Source: Conchocele bisecta (lineage: Eukaryota; Mollusca; Bivalvia; Lucinida; Thyasiridae). Taken from it: a stretch of DNA of 64,000 bases. The stretch's first letter is position 1. Every line of letters begins with the position of its first letter. Where the stretch lies: contig CM055268.1 in the NCBI GenBank assembly GCA_029237695.1, forward strand, positions 52,723,131 to 52,787,130. The letters are read 5' to 3'. Shown one piece after another: positions 22,783-34,329 of the stretch. A model generated the notes under the pieces. It made no database searches. It was not told the DNA's origin and saw only the letters and a list, made by a program, of their open reading frames with translations. The translations under genes and the position numbers were made by a program.

Positions 22783-22895
22783 CTCACAGCGGGTGACGAC
22801 GGTCCGGATGAGGTTCCTGTCTTTAGTCCCCGCCCCCTTCATGCTCTTGTATAGCCGCTCGGCGAAGTACGCTGCAGGGTTCTTGGCATAATTCA
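22783..22895 (-). CDS. Annexin exon (first half of repeat 4)
   Basis: Encodes [18 protein letters not shown], then KGAGTKD and [12 protein letters not shown], the type II Ca2+-binding loop (GxGT) and helix of annexin repeat 4. The acceptor is TTTGTAG before TG AAT (phase 1, joining the G left by the exon ending at 27387). The donor is GAG|GTAACG, phase 0, joining 4360. All boundaries obey GT-AG and keep the frame, so this exon looks functional. Confidence 0.9.
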
Positions 22896-22929
22896 CTACA
22901 AATGGATACGGACATGTAATTGTCATTTC

Positions 22930-22970
22930 ATATACTGTGGAACCTCTCTAAACCGGACACTCGGGGAATG
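22930..22970. repeat. Half copy of a pogo/Tigger-like MITE end
   Basis: Contains TGTGGAACCTCTCTAAACCG, matching the ends of the full foldback copies at 23079 and 24238. A further half copy is at about 24085-24110. Confidence 0.65.
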
Positions 22971-23078
22971 TGGATGCTTAATTTAGATGTGTATCACTGT
23001 TATGTACCTCTGATTATAATGGCGTTCCATGATTGCAAAACACTAGAATGTGTCATGAAGTGCTCACATGTATGATTT

Positions 23079-23150
23079 ACAGTGGAACCTCTCCAAACTG
23101 GACACCCTGGGGAACTCACAGGGTGTACGGTTTGGAGAGGTTCCACTGTA
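23079..23150. mobile_element. Foldback MITE with pogo/Tigger-like ends
   Basis: Arms begin TACAGTGGAACCTCTCC and close with the complement ending at 23150; TA lies at each edge. CAGTGGAACCTCTC ends are typical of Tigger/pogo (Tc1/mariner) elements. About 72 bp, no coding capacity. Confidence 0.75.
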
Positions 23151-23221
23151 CTTGAATAGGGGCTCATAACAAAAAGTAAAAATGTATGTTCATGAGCAAA
23201 ATAGAGACTAGCAAGCGGCAG

Positions 23222-23629
23222 TTACCCAACTAAGATAACTCTTCTAACAACATACATATGCCGAACTTTCTGCCGTTCGTGCATGGCATTAGTGGTGGCA
23301 ACATCAGAACATTCAGATTGAAAAGGCATATCAATAGCGGTCAGGCCACCGCCTGATAAATTGGATCTTACACCACCGCCTGATAAATTGGATCTTACAC
23401 CACCGCCTTCGTGAGTTTTGCCAATATTTGTCGATTTCTTTATTGCAAAATACTTGTGAATATTGTGTTTGAAAGCAAGAAGCTTTATTGGCTGAGCCTG
23501 ACATGTGTTACAGCTCAGGCACATGCAATCAACCTGCCGTGCTTGGTTGCGAGTTGGTATTGCCAATAGATGTTCAGAACCGTTGACATCTTCTAGTTTT
23601 GTTTCTGCGTTTACACAGCACATGGGCAA
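23222..23629 (-). other. Open frame in an intron with a 31-bp tandem repeat; coding status doubtful
   Basis: A 135-codon open frame contains a CxxCxxC-like segment (MCLSCNTC) and a GGGVRSNLS repeat made by a 31-bp tandem unit at about 23344-23405. There is no homology I recognise and it lies inside an annexin intron on the same strand. It may be chance or a transposon relic. Confidence 0.25.
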
Positions 23630-23651
23630 TGTATGGACATGAGGATGTGAT

Positions 23652-23744
23652 AACAGTTAGATCACATTCGTCCGCATGTACGATCGATAATCCACTCGCT
23701 AACGCTCTCGAATTATCTCCTCGTACATGCGGAACCATGATCTA
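23652..23744. mobile_element. Foldback MITE
   Basis: Inverted arms TTAGATCA...CCGCATGTACGA and their complement (TCGTACATGCGG...TGATCTAA), with an AT-rich centre. Non-coding. Confidence 0.7.
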
Positions 23745-23789
23745 ATTGTGGCTTAACCCTTTGAACCCGAAATCCCGCTATAGCGGTTT

Positions 23790-23860
23790 ATGCAAAAAGT
23801 GCAGATCCAGATGAGCCGGCTCGTAACGAGCCATCTCATCAGGATCTGCACTTTTTGAAA
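23790..23860. mobile_element. Foldback MITE, hairpin with about 25-bp arms
   Basis: CAAAAAGTGCAGATCC and its complement GGATCTGCACTTTTTG border a second inner palindrome (GGCTCGTAACGAGCC). Confidence 0.75.
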
Positions 23861-24237
23861 GTAATTTTAATATTTCTTAGAACAAAAACATCCCCTTTTC
23901 ATAAATGGACGAATCTGAAAATCATTTTGTGACCATTGGATTGATCGGAACATTAGCATATCTCAGTCCATTCCAGTTCCTAATTAGGGTTGAAAGGGTT
24001 AACACAAGCGTGTTGTACAGCAGTCGCACCAATTGACATCCGTGTTGTCTTGCACGTTTATGTAGTTCATTTAGAATATACTATACAGTGGAACCTCTCT
24101 AAACCGGACACAAAGATAGCACATGTGATCTTATTTTTGATAGCTTCTTTGTCATTTATCGCAGGTGATAATGTCTGTTCATGATCGCTATATATATATA
24201 GCACACAATTATGGCTCAGAATAATCAAATGCCTGAT

Positions 24238-24312
24238 TTACAGTGAAACCTCTCTAAACCGGACACACTAGGGACGTCCCAGGGTGTCCGGTTTAGAGAG
24301 ATTTCACTGTAG
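24238..24312. mobile_element. Second full foldback MITE of the pogo/Tigger-like type
   Basis: Arms TTACAGTGAAACCTCTCT and complement, edges TA, core GGGACGTCCC. Same family as 23079-23150. Confidence 0.75.
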
Positions 24313-24655
24313 TCATTTTGCTATTTCCTATGGAAATGTATGTAGTAACACCAGTATGCAAACGTGATGAAATTATTGAAGCCTTTGAACTGCTCAGCAG
24401 TTTAAGATACAGTCGCATGGACATACAGGCGGACAGAACCATTGTGGATATAGGACAAAACAAGGTGGTCGCCTCCAAGTCTTTGTCTCACCACATCCTA
24501 TGCATCTCGGATATCCGTGTTTCTAGTATCAAGGTTTCATAGGGGCTATTAGTTGCACAAGGTGATACCAATACCATAGGGTAAGCCAGGACATTGTTTT
24601 TTTGGCCACCGATTGTTTTTTGATTCATGGAATATTCGAAAATTAGCATCATAAA

Positions 24656-24897
24656 ACATGAAATGTATATGTGGCTGTGACTGGAGAAATGGGGCTTATG
24701 GGTTTTGCGAACAGTCCAGATCCAAATCAGGATCTGCTCTGATCGCCATTCTATCAATGAAAGATCCAACATGCTTCTAACAAGCAACATAGACAAGTAT
24801 CAGGCTACTGGAGTGTGCTAATTTATCGGGAGCTACACTGGTCACAATACCATAAGCACCATTTCTCCAGTCACAGACACATACATTTAGGGGTGAA
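24656..24897. mobile_element. Foldback MITE with about 40-bp arms
   Basis: AAATGTATATGTGGCTGTGA / GACTGGAGAAATGG on the left is matched in inverted order by CCATTTCTCCAGTC and ACACATACATTT on the right. The inside contains AGATCCAAATCAGGATCTG. Confidence 0.7.
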
Positions 24898-25129
24898 AGG
24901 GCTAACATTGTCGTATGTATCCTGATAGAAACACGGATATCTTACTTATAGTATCGGGTTGTATATCTGTGAATGGAGAAATTGGGCTAAACATGACGGG
25001 TGTTTCATTGATGGAATGGTTAACAGTGTGTATCTTGATCAGATCAGACTGTGTGGATGGACTGGTCGTATGAACCCGCCCTCGCCCCACTCTCTCCCCG
25101 CCCCTACTTTTCAGAAATACTCTTAACTA

Positions 25130-26242
25130 GAAATGTGGCCTGTCGGCACACGAATGCCCCCGCTGGCAGCCAAAGAAAATGAGGCATATTTGATTACAAG
25201 CCATTTACCCGAGTACGGACGGACGGCGGTAACACTATATGCCCCACTCACCATTCGGTTGCGGGGGCATAAAAAGGTGAAGATCAAAGGTGAAGGTCGA
25301 AGTACTGGGTGGTGGAGTGTGTAGGGCATGTTCATATGTATCATGTGTATAAATATTTAAGGGATTGGCAAAAGTATTGAGAAGTTGTAGGATTGAGAAA
25401 TGTGCACGTAGATTTGTCCCAAAGTGCTAAGTAAACATTTACAGTAGAAAAGGTGAAGGTCAAAGGTCAAGGTCGAAGAACTGGGTGGTGGAGTGTGTAG
25501 GGCATGTTCATATGTATCATGTGTATAAATATTTAAGGGATTGGCAAAAGTATTGAGAAGTTATTGTAGGATTGAGAAACGTGCACGTAGATTTGTCCCA
25601 AAGTGGTAAGTAAACATTTAAAGTAGAAAAGGTGAAGGTCAAAGGTCAAGGTCGAAGTACTGGGTGGTGGAGTGTGTAGGGCATGTTCATATGTATCATG
25701 TGTATAAATATTTAAGGGATTGGCAAAAGTATTGAGAAGTTATTGTAGGATTGAGAAACGTGCACGTAGATTTGTCCCAAAGTGGTAAGTAAACATTTAA
25801 AGTAGAAAAGGTGAAGGTCAAAGGTGAAGGTCGAAGTACTGGGTGGTGGAGTGTGTAGGGCATGTTCATATGTATCATGTGTATAAATATTTAAGCGATT
25901 GGCAAAAGTATTGAGAAGTTAGTGTAGGATTGAGAAACGTGCACGTAGATTTGTCCCAAAGTACCAAGCAAACATTTAAAGTGGAAAAGGTCAAGGCCAA
26001 AGGTCAAGGTCGAAGTACTGGGGGGTGGAGTGTGTAAGGGATGTTCATATGTATTACGTGTGTAAATATTGACATAATATGTGAAGCCATGTAGAAGTTA
26101 CTAAAGAATATAATATCGGGACCTACGGATGGACGGACGTACGGACGGGACGGGACGGACGTACGGATGGACGGGACGGACGTACGGACGGACGCCGGTA
26201 ACACTATATGCCCCCGTACCTTTCGGTAGCGGGGGCATAAAA
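25130..26242. mobile_element. Tandem-repeat element with terminal hairpin (Pearl/Helentron-like)
   Basis: Order: a lead segment with an ACGGACGG microsatellite and a GCCCC..GGGGGCATA hairpin (about 25215-25272), five tandem units of about 179 bp (25273-26060), a second ACGGACGG microsatellite (26120-26195), and a terminal hairpin TATGCCCCC...GGGGGCATA (about 26208-26240). Repeats plus microsatellite plus subterminal hairpin is the layout of bivalve Pearl and other non-autonomous Helentrons; the assignment is inference. No protein is encoded. Confidence 0.65.
25273..26060. repeat. Tandem array, about 179-bp unit, five copies
   Basis: Units carry AAAGGTGAAGGTC, GGGCATGTTCATATG (near 25324, 25500, 25679, 25858, 26039) and ACGTGCACGTAGATTTGTCC. 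Neighbouring units are nearly identical, so expansion is recent. Confidence 0.85.
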
Positions 26243-26300
26243 ATAGACCCAAAACTCGTTTCCCAGGAGATATTTGTTGTAAAAACATACCCAAATGCAG

Positions 26301-27040
26301 TACAGTCGAGCACTAGTATCTCGACGTCGAAGGGAGATCGTATTTTAGTCGAGATAGGACTAGGTTCGAGATACCGAGGAAGTGACATGGTCAAATATTT
26401 TCCCAAAAAAATATCAAATCATGTTACCCATCACATCACGAGTAAACAATAAAGGAATAATGAAACAAAACATGTGTTGCTTTTATTATTAATCACCATC
26501 AGATTGAATAATTGATGAATTTAATTCAATAAAAAAAGTATTAATTAATTTACTGACAAATTTTAATCACCAATTATAACTAATGACCAAAGGTAGTAAA
26601 CTACCCAACATCACAGGTGGCGTCACAACTCTCAGTGAATTACCAGCGTGATATGCTTAATGAATCGTGTCAAACACTCAAACAAATCGAGGTGGACCAA
26701 TTAAGCAAACAACCCGAGGCAGGTGTTAATTTATTTTGTTTCTTTGATAATAGGTTTTGAAAATTAGTGTTAACCAAATTGATCTTGGCAGCCAGGCGCT
26801 TAGATGATTTACCAAAGCGTCTATGTGATCGAGATAGCGAAGTGATATTTAACGTATTTTTATATGAAGGGGACAGAATGAACAGTCGAGATAGAGAACA
26901 TGTTCGAGATCGGGCATGTTCGAGATAGCCGAGGAAATTTACATTAAACAAATAAGGATATAATTCTGGACTTTAGCGAATCATCGAGATAGGGGATACC
27001 ATCGAGATACTTACGTTCGAGGTACTGGTGCTCGACTGTA
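26301..27040. mobile_element. Non-autonomous pogo/Tigger-like element (740 bp)
   Basis: Ends TACAGTCGAGCACTAGTATC and, inverted, TACAGTCGAGCACCAGTACC; each edge starts with TA. Subterminal TCGAGAT motifs repeat inwards on both sides (26320-26375, 26885-27020). No transposase frame is recognised. Confidence 0.75.
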
Positions 27041-27181
27041 GTTGGTTTCTAGAAATAAAAGTCTGTCTGGGACTGTGAAACAACCGAAATCTGTAAGGGG
27101 TGCAGTGGGCAGATTCCGGTTGCTTCACAGCTGAAAGTCGAACCCACTTTTCAAAAATGCTGGTGACACCCACATAATTAT

Positions 27182-27376
27182 TATAAGACACGTCATGTGA
27201 TATTGTACCTTCGGAAATCTGCGTAATTTAATCAAATACGTTTACAAAATTTGCAATATTTTTCATAAATAAAATCAACTTTTGACGCCTGGTATGGAAA
27301 ATATTGTAAATTTTGTAAACGTATTCATGAAATTATGCAGAAGACCTAAGGCACAAAATCACATGGCGTGTCTCAT
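27182..27376. mobile_element. Foldback MITE abutting an annexin splice donor
   Basis: Arms of about 85 bp: AGACACGTCATGTGATA and TGCGTAATTT...TACGTTTACAAAATTT match the right side in inverted order. The right edge lies about 10 bp from the annexin donor at 27386. Confidence 0.75.
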
Positions 27377-27386
27377 ATGGTGATAC

Positions 27387-27564
27387 CTATGGAGAGATAT
27401 CCGTCCTCCACATAGCCACTAGTCTCCGACTTGATTACGCTTTCCATCTCCTTGCCGTGTTTGGCCCGGTATGTATCGAAGGTACACACTAGCTGTGGGT
27501 AACTCCGCAAACACAGGACACGGTTAAACGTCGACTCGTCCGTGCCCGCCTTACCCGCCCCAGC
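27387..27564 (-). CDS. Annexin exon (repeat 3)
   Basis: Encodes AGAGKAGTDESTFNRVLCLR, then SYPQLVCTFDTYRAKHGKEM and SVIKSETSGYVEDGYLSI, a classical annexin repeat with a GTDE calcium-binding loop. Acceptor TATTCTAG before GCT (phase 0, following the exon that ends LFK at 28240). Donor ATAG|GTATCA leaves one base, completed by TG at 22895. 178 bp, no stops. Confidence 0.92.
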
Positions 27565-28239
27565 CTAGAATAGAACAGTCCGCTGAGATTGATTGATTGA
27601 TTATGGTTTTACGTCCGTTCAACAGCAATGTCATACATAAGCGAATATGCATATACATGTATCATGGGAGTACCGAACAATCAGCATCAAACATACAATA
27701 TACCCGCCAATATATCCTGTATGCATGAACCTCTTTCGAGTAACATATATATGCAGCCGCGCGTCTGTACATTACATGTTAAAATGTGTATAGCCTATAC
27801 CAGAAGACAGTGCGGTGGCAATAATTTGCAATTCAGGAAGTGATATGTTACGTACATCATTAGTAATGCAAAACTAAAATGACATATGGGTCAGGGGGCT
27901 GTTTCACTAAACTTCGGACGACTAAAATATTTGTAAGTGCAACATTATGATAGTCTATGATAGCTATGTTCAAAAAATGTAAATCCATCAATTGAAATTT
28001 CCAGACGATCCTAAATGTTTAAACATTTTAGTCTCATATTGACAAGTAAGAAAGGTAAATTATCTAAAGAGCGACACATTCTCTATGCAAACTACATCGG
28101 ATCACGTCCCCTATTGTACGATACATGTACCAGTAAGATTCATCGCTAAGATACGCATACCCTTCGACCAACCAACCGCGAGAATGAACAGAAAGGCGTT
28201 TTCAACGGCTGTATAGCAATGGTTACCATGGAGACGGAC

Positions 28240-28388
28240 CTTGAACAACGCGTCGGCGTCCTGTGCGGCGAGTTCCGGGTTTACGGCGGGGTTCTGTTCG
28301 CGGTTGCCGACGAGGCTTGCGACGAGGAGCCGCTGAAAGTGACCGCTGGTATCGCCCGTTACATCTTTCTCCAGGTCACTCTTGTGTA
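28240..28388 (-). CDS. Annexin exon (end of repeat 2 and linker)
   Basis: Encodes HKSDLEKDVTGDTSGHFQRL, then LVASLVGNREQNP and AAQDADALFK: the end of annexin repeat 2 (DLEKD...DTSGHF) and the repeat 2-3 linker. Acceptor TGGTCAG, phase 2; donor AAG|GTCCGT, phase 0. Exons for repeats 1 and early 2 must lie further right, beyond what I could recognise. A 68-bp palindrome ends 8 bp upstream of the acceptor. Confidence 0.9.
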
Positions 28389-28395
28389 CTGACCA

Positions 28396-28463
28396 GACAA
28401 TATACAATGTCATGGAATACAATGGACTAAAGTCCATTGTATTCCATAACATTGTATATTGTC
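28396..28463. mobile_element. Near-perfect 68-bp palindrome next to a splice acceptor
   Basis: Arms GACAATATACAATG..ATGGAATACAATGGACT and complement, with a TAA-type centre. A minimal MITE. It occupies the branch-point/polypyrimidine region of the annexin acceptor at 28389. Confidence 0.85.
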
Positions 28464-30237
28464 TATGTGTATGTATGCAGTGTATGTATAAACTTGTATC
28501 ATAAATATGCGTTTGAGACCGCTACAGTAAACATTCAGTACAGATTCAATGATTATGCCACGGTTTGTACGTAGATCTAAATCACTCTGGTGAGGAAGTG
28601 TGCATCTCTGTAATAACTAGAATCTAATATTCTTTGTTGATTTCATGATATTTATTAAACTCGTTGACTAATTTCAGAAGAAACTCAGCATGGTCTCGTT
28701 TCTTATGAATTCAGTAAAAGAGTTTAATAAATATTGTATTAAAACAGTATTCATGTATGGTCCTCCACATAAAGTCCGAGACCAATTACGGGCGTTTAAT
28801 TCAAGCTGAACTGAATATATTGTCCCGGGTAAATACAAGCCGAATAGAATAGAATAGAATATATTGTTTAATGTGCACATTTCAACGTTGTATCTAGGCG
28901 TGAATTCAGGACTTCTAGTTAGAAACTTGTGGGTGTGACCAAAATAATATTATTTAAATTTGCCTATCGACCGAGCGTAGTGATCGGGTGTGCTAGGAGG
29001 GGAAAAACACGTCACGAAAAAAACATTTAATCTAATGTCACAATTTGCATAAGAAATGTTTAAAAACTGCAAAACAGACGTACGCTGGGTTTGGCCATAC
29101 CTATGCATACTCCTATGATGCGAACACTATAGGGTTAACTGTATTGTAATTTTCAAATTTGTGGCGTATATCAGAAAATGATAGGTCGGAAAATCTGTTT
29201 AATGGCGACGCAATCAGATTGCGTGATATTTACAGAGTGCATTAGAACTGTCTTTGAGAGTCTGCGACGTCACAAGATATGACGTTGTGAACTTAGCTGA
29301 CGTAATTTTCACCGAGATTTCCAATTATCGACGTTTGTCAGACCGCCATTTTAGGTTTGTTCCGTGGTGTTATAGTTATCTAACGAACAGAAGAACAACG
29401 CATCTCGGTGTTTTAATTATTTTAATGCCTTTTTTAACCAATGTGAGCGTTATAAATTTGTTTAAATTGTATTTGAACTTTAGTTCAGTGAAAGATACAT
29501 TCCCAAATATATCTATAATTGGGCGTATGTGTATGAAAAAAAGAAAGAAACAGTCTTCGATCTGTCCTGGGTCCTGTCTGAGAATGTATAATACAGTATT
29601 GGATGACCGTACTATTAAACGGTTGTACGATCGAAATCCACCGCGTCATGAAAGCTAGCTGGAAATGACGTCGCAAAGTTACGCTTAAAGTTACCAACGT
29701 CACGTCGGATTTTGACACTTGAAATCGTTGCGTCATTGCAATAAGTTGTCCTATTTATAGCCGTACGCTTTACTAATTGTGGCTCACAAATACTTTTAAT
29801 GTTGGATACGCGTGGCAGAATTGTACAGTTGTTTTCATAGTGGTTCAGAAAGTTGTCTGTTTATTCGGTTCTTTCAATGAAACACGTAGTGATTTTGGCG
29901 ATTATTTTTTATGCAAATGGGCATATTACAAATGATTTTTTATAATATATATGGACGACTTGTGCCCCAACATTTGAAACCAAATAACCATACGACCGGT
30001 ATTTTTTAGATAACACATCACAACATCAGTATTATGTAACCATATTGCGAATATTTCTTTTAAACTTTATTTATAATTATTTATACAACAATTACAAACA
30101 AAGGCGTTCATGACGCGTCCCCGGAATATGCATACCGAAAATTATCTACTTGAATGGGACGATTTTATAAATGTACTGAAAATACTGAATATAATGCTCA
30201 AATTACATCAGATTTGTGTTGGAAATGTAACAATAAC
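28464..30237. other. Intron or intergenic, no gene recognised
   Basis: Frames up to about 134 codons occur (29254-29658) but show no family motif. A GAATAGAATAGAATA microsatellite is at 28838-28860. Confidence 0.4.
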
Positions 30238-30368
30238 GTTTGATCATGTCCAGCCGTGTGCAAACGTTTGCTGTGGCCCTCGGGAACCGTTTGAACCTGC
30301 GGCCTTGGGGTTCAAACAGTTCCCGAGGGCCACAGCAAACGGTTGCACACGGCTGGACATGATCAAAC
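30238..30368. mobile_element. Long foldback (131 bp, about 59-bp arms)
   Basis: GTTTGATCATGTCCAGCCGT at 30238 is mirrored by its complement ending at 30368 across almost the whole arm. The outer ACAAACAAAGGCG sequence is duplicated on both sides (about 30095 and 30378). Foldback MITE. Confidence 0.8.
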
Positions 30369-30479
30369 CTTATAATTACAAACAAAGGCGGGAACAAGTG
30401 TAGTCGGCGTAGACGGAGGTGTTTGTAAGTTTCTATTTTGGGTTGAAACCGGAATACTCGAAGAAAACAAACTTATCCT

Positions 30480-30570
30480 GTCTGGCGACCACCGTCAGAT
30501 ATACATGTACTTACAAACTGAGGATCGAACCCGGGGTGCATGTGCGCCCTCTTTACTAATTGTGCTAAAC
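30480..30570 (-). mobile_element. tRNA-like SINE head fragment
   Basis: On the minus strand TTAGCACAATTAGT-AAAGAGGG and GGGTTCGATCC give A- and B-box-like segments. No intact tRNA fold. Confidence 0.4.
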
Positions 30571-31395
30571 GGTCGTGTTCAGATTACGTGGAAGTGTGCC
30601 CGCAAACGTTACTTTTATTAACGAAAATGTAAACAGTTGGCTCGATCATTAACTGGTACACGTATTCTGGATAAAAATGGTTACGAATAGAACTGGGCAC
30701 AGGGCTTAATTCGTTTAATTTACTGTTTCGCCTGTCGAATGTTTCGAAAATCAACATAATACAATTTGGAAATTTTCAGAAAAATAAGCGTATCATAAAT
30801 GTAAAATTATGGTAGTGCCAGATATACACGGCTCCTGGAATATATCGCATCATGGTGACACTGGGCCAAACATGTTTTAGTATTTAGTGTGTTGGTATTG
30901 TGTCCCATGCATACTTACTGCGAACATAAGTGTAGCCGCCAGGGACGTAGCCTACTGATTTGTATATGTATCTGCTACCACTTACATCATACATGTACCT
31001 TAAAAAAATATCACATTGAATGCAGTCGTACGATTGCCGTTTGATAACAATGTAAATATTCTTTAAAATGACCACTTGCAAATATGGTTATATGAATGTA
31101 TAGCAATTTTACTAGTGTATTTGCAATCATTGCAGACATTGATCAGACTGCACAGATGCACAGGTCTCCAACATTTACACATTTAAGAAGTCTGACTTTG
31201 GCAGATAGTTTTTAATTTACTTACTACATTGTACTAAACAATGTACGTCTGCGTGTTTTGTTTTTTATCAAAGGGCCGTTCTAGTCGTGTAAATAATATA
31301 AAGCAAATACACACACATTCCAGATTTGCAGATTAAACTCGTCTAAACAAATGTCGCATTCCAACGAAATCTATTTTGTGATCGGGTCAAATTTA

Positions 31396-31557
<162 letters not shown>

Positions 31558-31604
31558 TCAAATGGTAACCCATTATCAAAAATTAAAACCTATACAAATA
31601 AAAA

Positions 31605-32742
31605 CAAGAAACGAGGCAAAGCCACGAAGGCCAGGTTTTTTCCAAGCATAGACACTTGGATAACATAATTATACCCACTTTTTGTAGACTAGATGGCCCT
31701 GGCCTGCATGTCGCGCCTTGGGGCGAGGCATGGACACTAAAAAAAATAGATATAGTAGATGGAAAAAACTTTAACGAAAAAACTTTAACCGGACACACGG
31801 ACGTACGGACGGACGTATGCCAAAATGCCGACGATATCGCGCTTTCCGCAAGCGGGTGCGACAATGATGATAAACACCCATGTGAAGTATCAAGGTATTG
31901 GGTGAAGCAGTTGCAGAGATATAGTAGATAAAGTAATTTGACCTTGACATTGGGCACAGGGGCAGCACGGTTGGGGGGTAGAATGAAAATATGGATGATG
32001 ATAAACACCCATGTGAAGTTTCAAGATAATGGGCGAAGCAGTTGCAGAGATATAGTATAACGAAAAAGTTTTAAGCAAAAAACTTTAACCAGACGTACGT
32101 TAAAAAGTTAACGTTGAAAATGGCTAAGTCAATTACGTAGAAATAATAGGTGAAGGTAAAAAAATGGTCACATGTTGGATAGTTGTATGTGGTAGGCACC
32201 CCTTGGTTATGAAGCTGTGAAAGTTTGGTGGTCCTAGGTGGTACAGTACCAAAGAAATGGACTTAAACACGAAAACTTAACATTATAAACGAGAAAACTT
32301 AACATTGAAAATGGCTAAGTCGATTGCGCGGAAAAAATGGGTCAAGTTAAAAAAAAAAGTAACATGTTGGATAGTGATATGTCGTGGGCACCCCTTGATT
32401 ATGAAGCTGTGAAAGTTTGGTGGTCCTAGGTGGTACAGTACCAAAGAAATGGACTAAAACACGAAAACTTAACATTGTAAACGCGAAAACTTAACATTGA
32501 AAATGGCTAAGTCGACTGCGCGGAAAAAATGGGTCAAGTTAAAAAAAAAGTAACATGTTGGATAGTGATATGTGGTTGGCACCCCTTGATTATGAAGCTG
32601 TGAAAGTTTGGTGGTCCTAGGTGGTACAGTAACAAAGAAATGGACTCAAACACGAAAACTTAACATTGATTGTGGACGCCACCCGCCGCCCGCCCCGCTT
32701 TCGCCAATCCAATAGCCTGGATTTTTTTTCAAAAAACCTGGC
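31605..32742. mobile_element. 1.14-kb composite repeat, copy 1
   Basis: Starts CAAGAAACGAGGCAAAGCC and ends AAAACCTGGC, flanked by TAAAAA on both sides (31599-31604, 32743-32748). It contains a minimal hairpin element (31688-31864, ending CGCTTTCCGCAAGCGGGTGCG), three units of about 180 bp with GGTGGTCCTAGGTGGTACAG, and a near-palindromic 3' end (AGCCTGGATTTTTTTTC / AAAAAACCTGGCT). Same edges and size as the copy inside the Polinton B fibre gene (58404-59542). Confidence 0.8.
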
Positions 32743-32748
32743 TAAAAA

Positions 32749-33700
32749 TACACAGTAATAGATAATTTTGCTCTGAATGTTCTGTTGACCATATTTTTAT
32801 TCTGTTCAATGTTTGATAGTATACATACTATCACTTGTAGATACATTTAGTGTAACTTATCAGCAAAGTATTGTACAGACGTCACCGTTTCAATACGTAC
32901 GTTATTTTCCGTGCGTGATTCATATGGTGCTACAAAAAGTGAGATAAAACAAAAACTATGAAACATAAATTGCATTTTCTTTTCAGAATTATGTTTTTCA
33001 AAGGTTTCCGCATCAGAAAATGTAAAAAAAAAAGTGAAAATCGAAAATATTGTCATTAAGGCTGGTTTTCCCAGAGCGCGGCCCATATGTTTTTATTAAC
33101 AATAATGGCGTAACGATACTTTTCTTTTATTATTGTGCTGTTGATATCACATATAAAAAATGTTTGTCTGTTATTGACATGTGTTTTTTATGTTCCGTTA
33201 TTTTGACAAAATATTTTCTTTGACACAGTTTACAGATAACTATCCACGTTAACTGTTATCGACCACCATGGTTAACTCGACGCGAATTTTCAGTCTATTG
33301 CTCAATTCTTTCTTTCTTTCTAATATAATGTATAAAATTAAAATTCAGCGCAACCTTTACCGATTTTAAGAACAAAATATCTCCTGCAAAAACAACAACA
33401 CAACAACGCCATGATTGTTCCTAGTATAGCCACAGCGTCTCATCTGTGCATATGTACTGTCTGATCAGAACATACGATGTCCACCATTCAGTCACTGTGC
33501 AATCCTTTCTCGATCGCCGACAGGATATGGGTCACCGATTGTACATTTATTGCAGATATTGTAAGGTTCAGTTTTTGTCAGCAGGTGGTCCATGTACAGC
33601 TGTAAGCGGGATGATGTCGTAAACATTTGACGTTTCCGTTGTCTGCATATGAAAAGCTTCAATCTGAATGCACGCTAACATGTGTGTCATGTTAATATTA
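32749..33700. other. Non-coding stretch, no gene seen
   Basis: AT-rich. No motif-bearing frame on either strand. Confidence 0.4.
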
Positions 33701-33916
33701 GAACTAGATACGGTGGGATGATATTTCAAGGCAACATGCTGGGGACATTAGTATCATGGACCGTGAGAAAATATGTCAAGTCGTGACACAAATACAATAA
33801 TACAAAAAGTCAAGAACTAGATACAGTAACTGTGGGATTATATTTCAAGGCAACACGTTGGGGACATTAGTGTCATGGACTGTGGGTGAAAATATTGTCA
33901 AGTCGTGACACAAATA
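33701..33916. repeat. Two tandem units of about 115 bp
   Basis: Both carry AGAACTAGATAC, TATTTCAAGGCAACA, GGGGACATTAGT and CAAGTCGTGACACAAATA, with about 10% differences. Confidence 0.75.
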
Positions 33917-34329
33917 AGTCTGTGCGCAGTATTGATATGGTTATTCTAGTACTGTTCGGCGATTACCAAGGATCTCTTGACTTGGGGTCTTGTTATTATG
34001 TTATATCTCCCCCCCTCTCATTACTTCGTACTTTGGGACCCTCGCATTTTGAGTTGAGTCTCCAAAACACAAACTGCTACCGTAACACGTACCGGTACTC
34101 CCATAAACAAATACAAGTCGGTGGTAGGACAAGCTGATATTTTGGTAACACATGTCTCAAATATGTTACCATAGCCATTGTGTCCATATGACAGACTTCC
34201 ACGCACTACCCTTGAAGGTAGTCTCCACTAGGCGAGTGAGAGACTGCGATGGAGTATAAATCATATGTAAGCGATGCAGGCTTTTGCTCTCACGCTATTC
34301 GAGTGACTGTGAACTGTACATAGTGAGTA

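Noticed and set aside
30884..31081. Possible annexin N-terminal exon (VGYVPGGYTYVRS frame)
   Set aside because: Gly/Tyr-rich and on the right strand, but there is no annexin core motif and splice sites are unclear.
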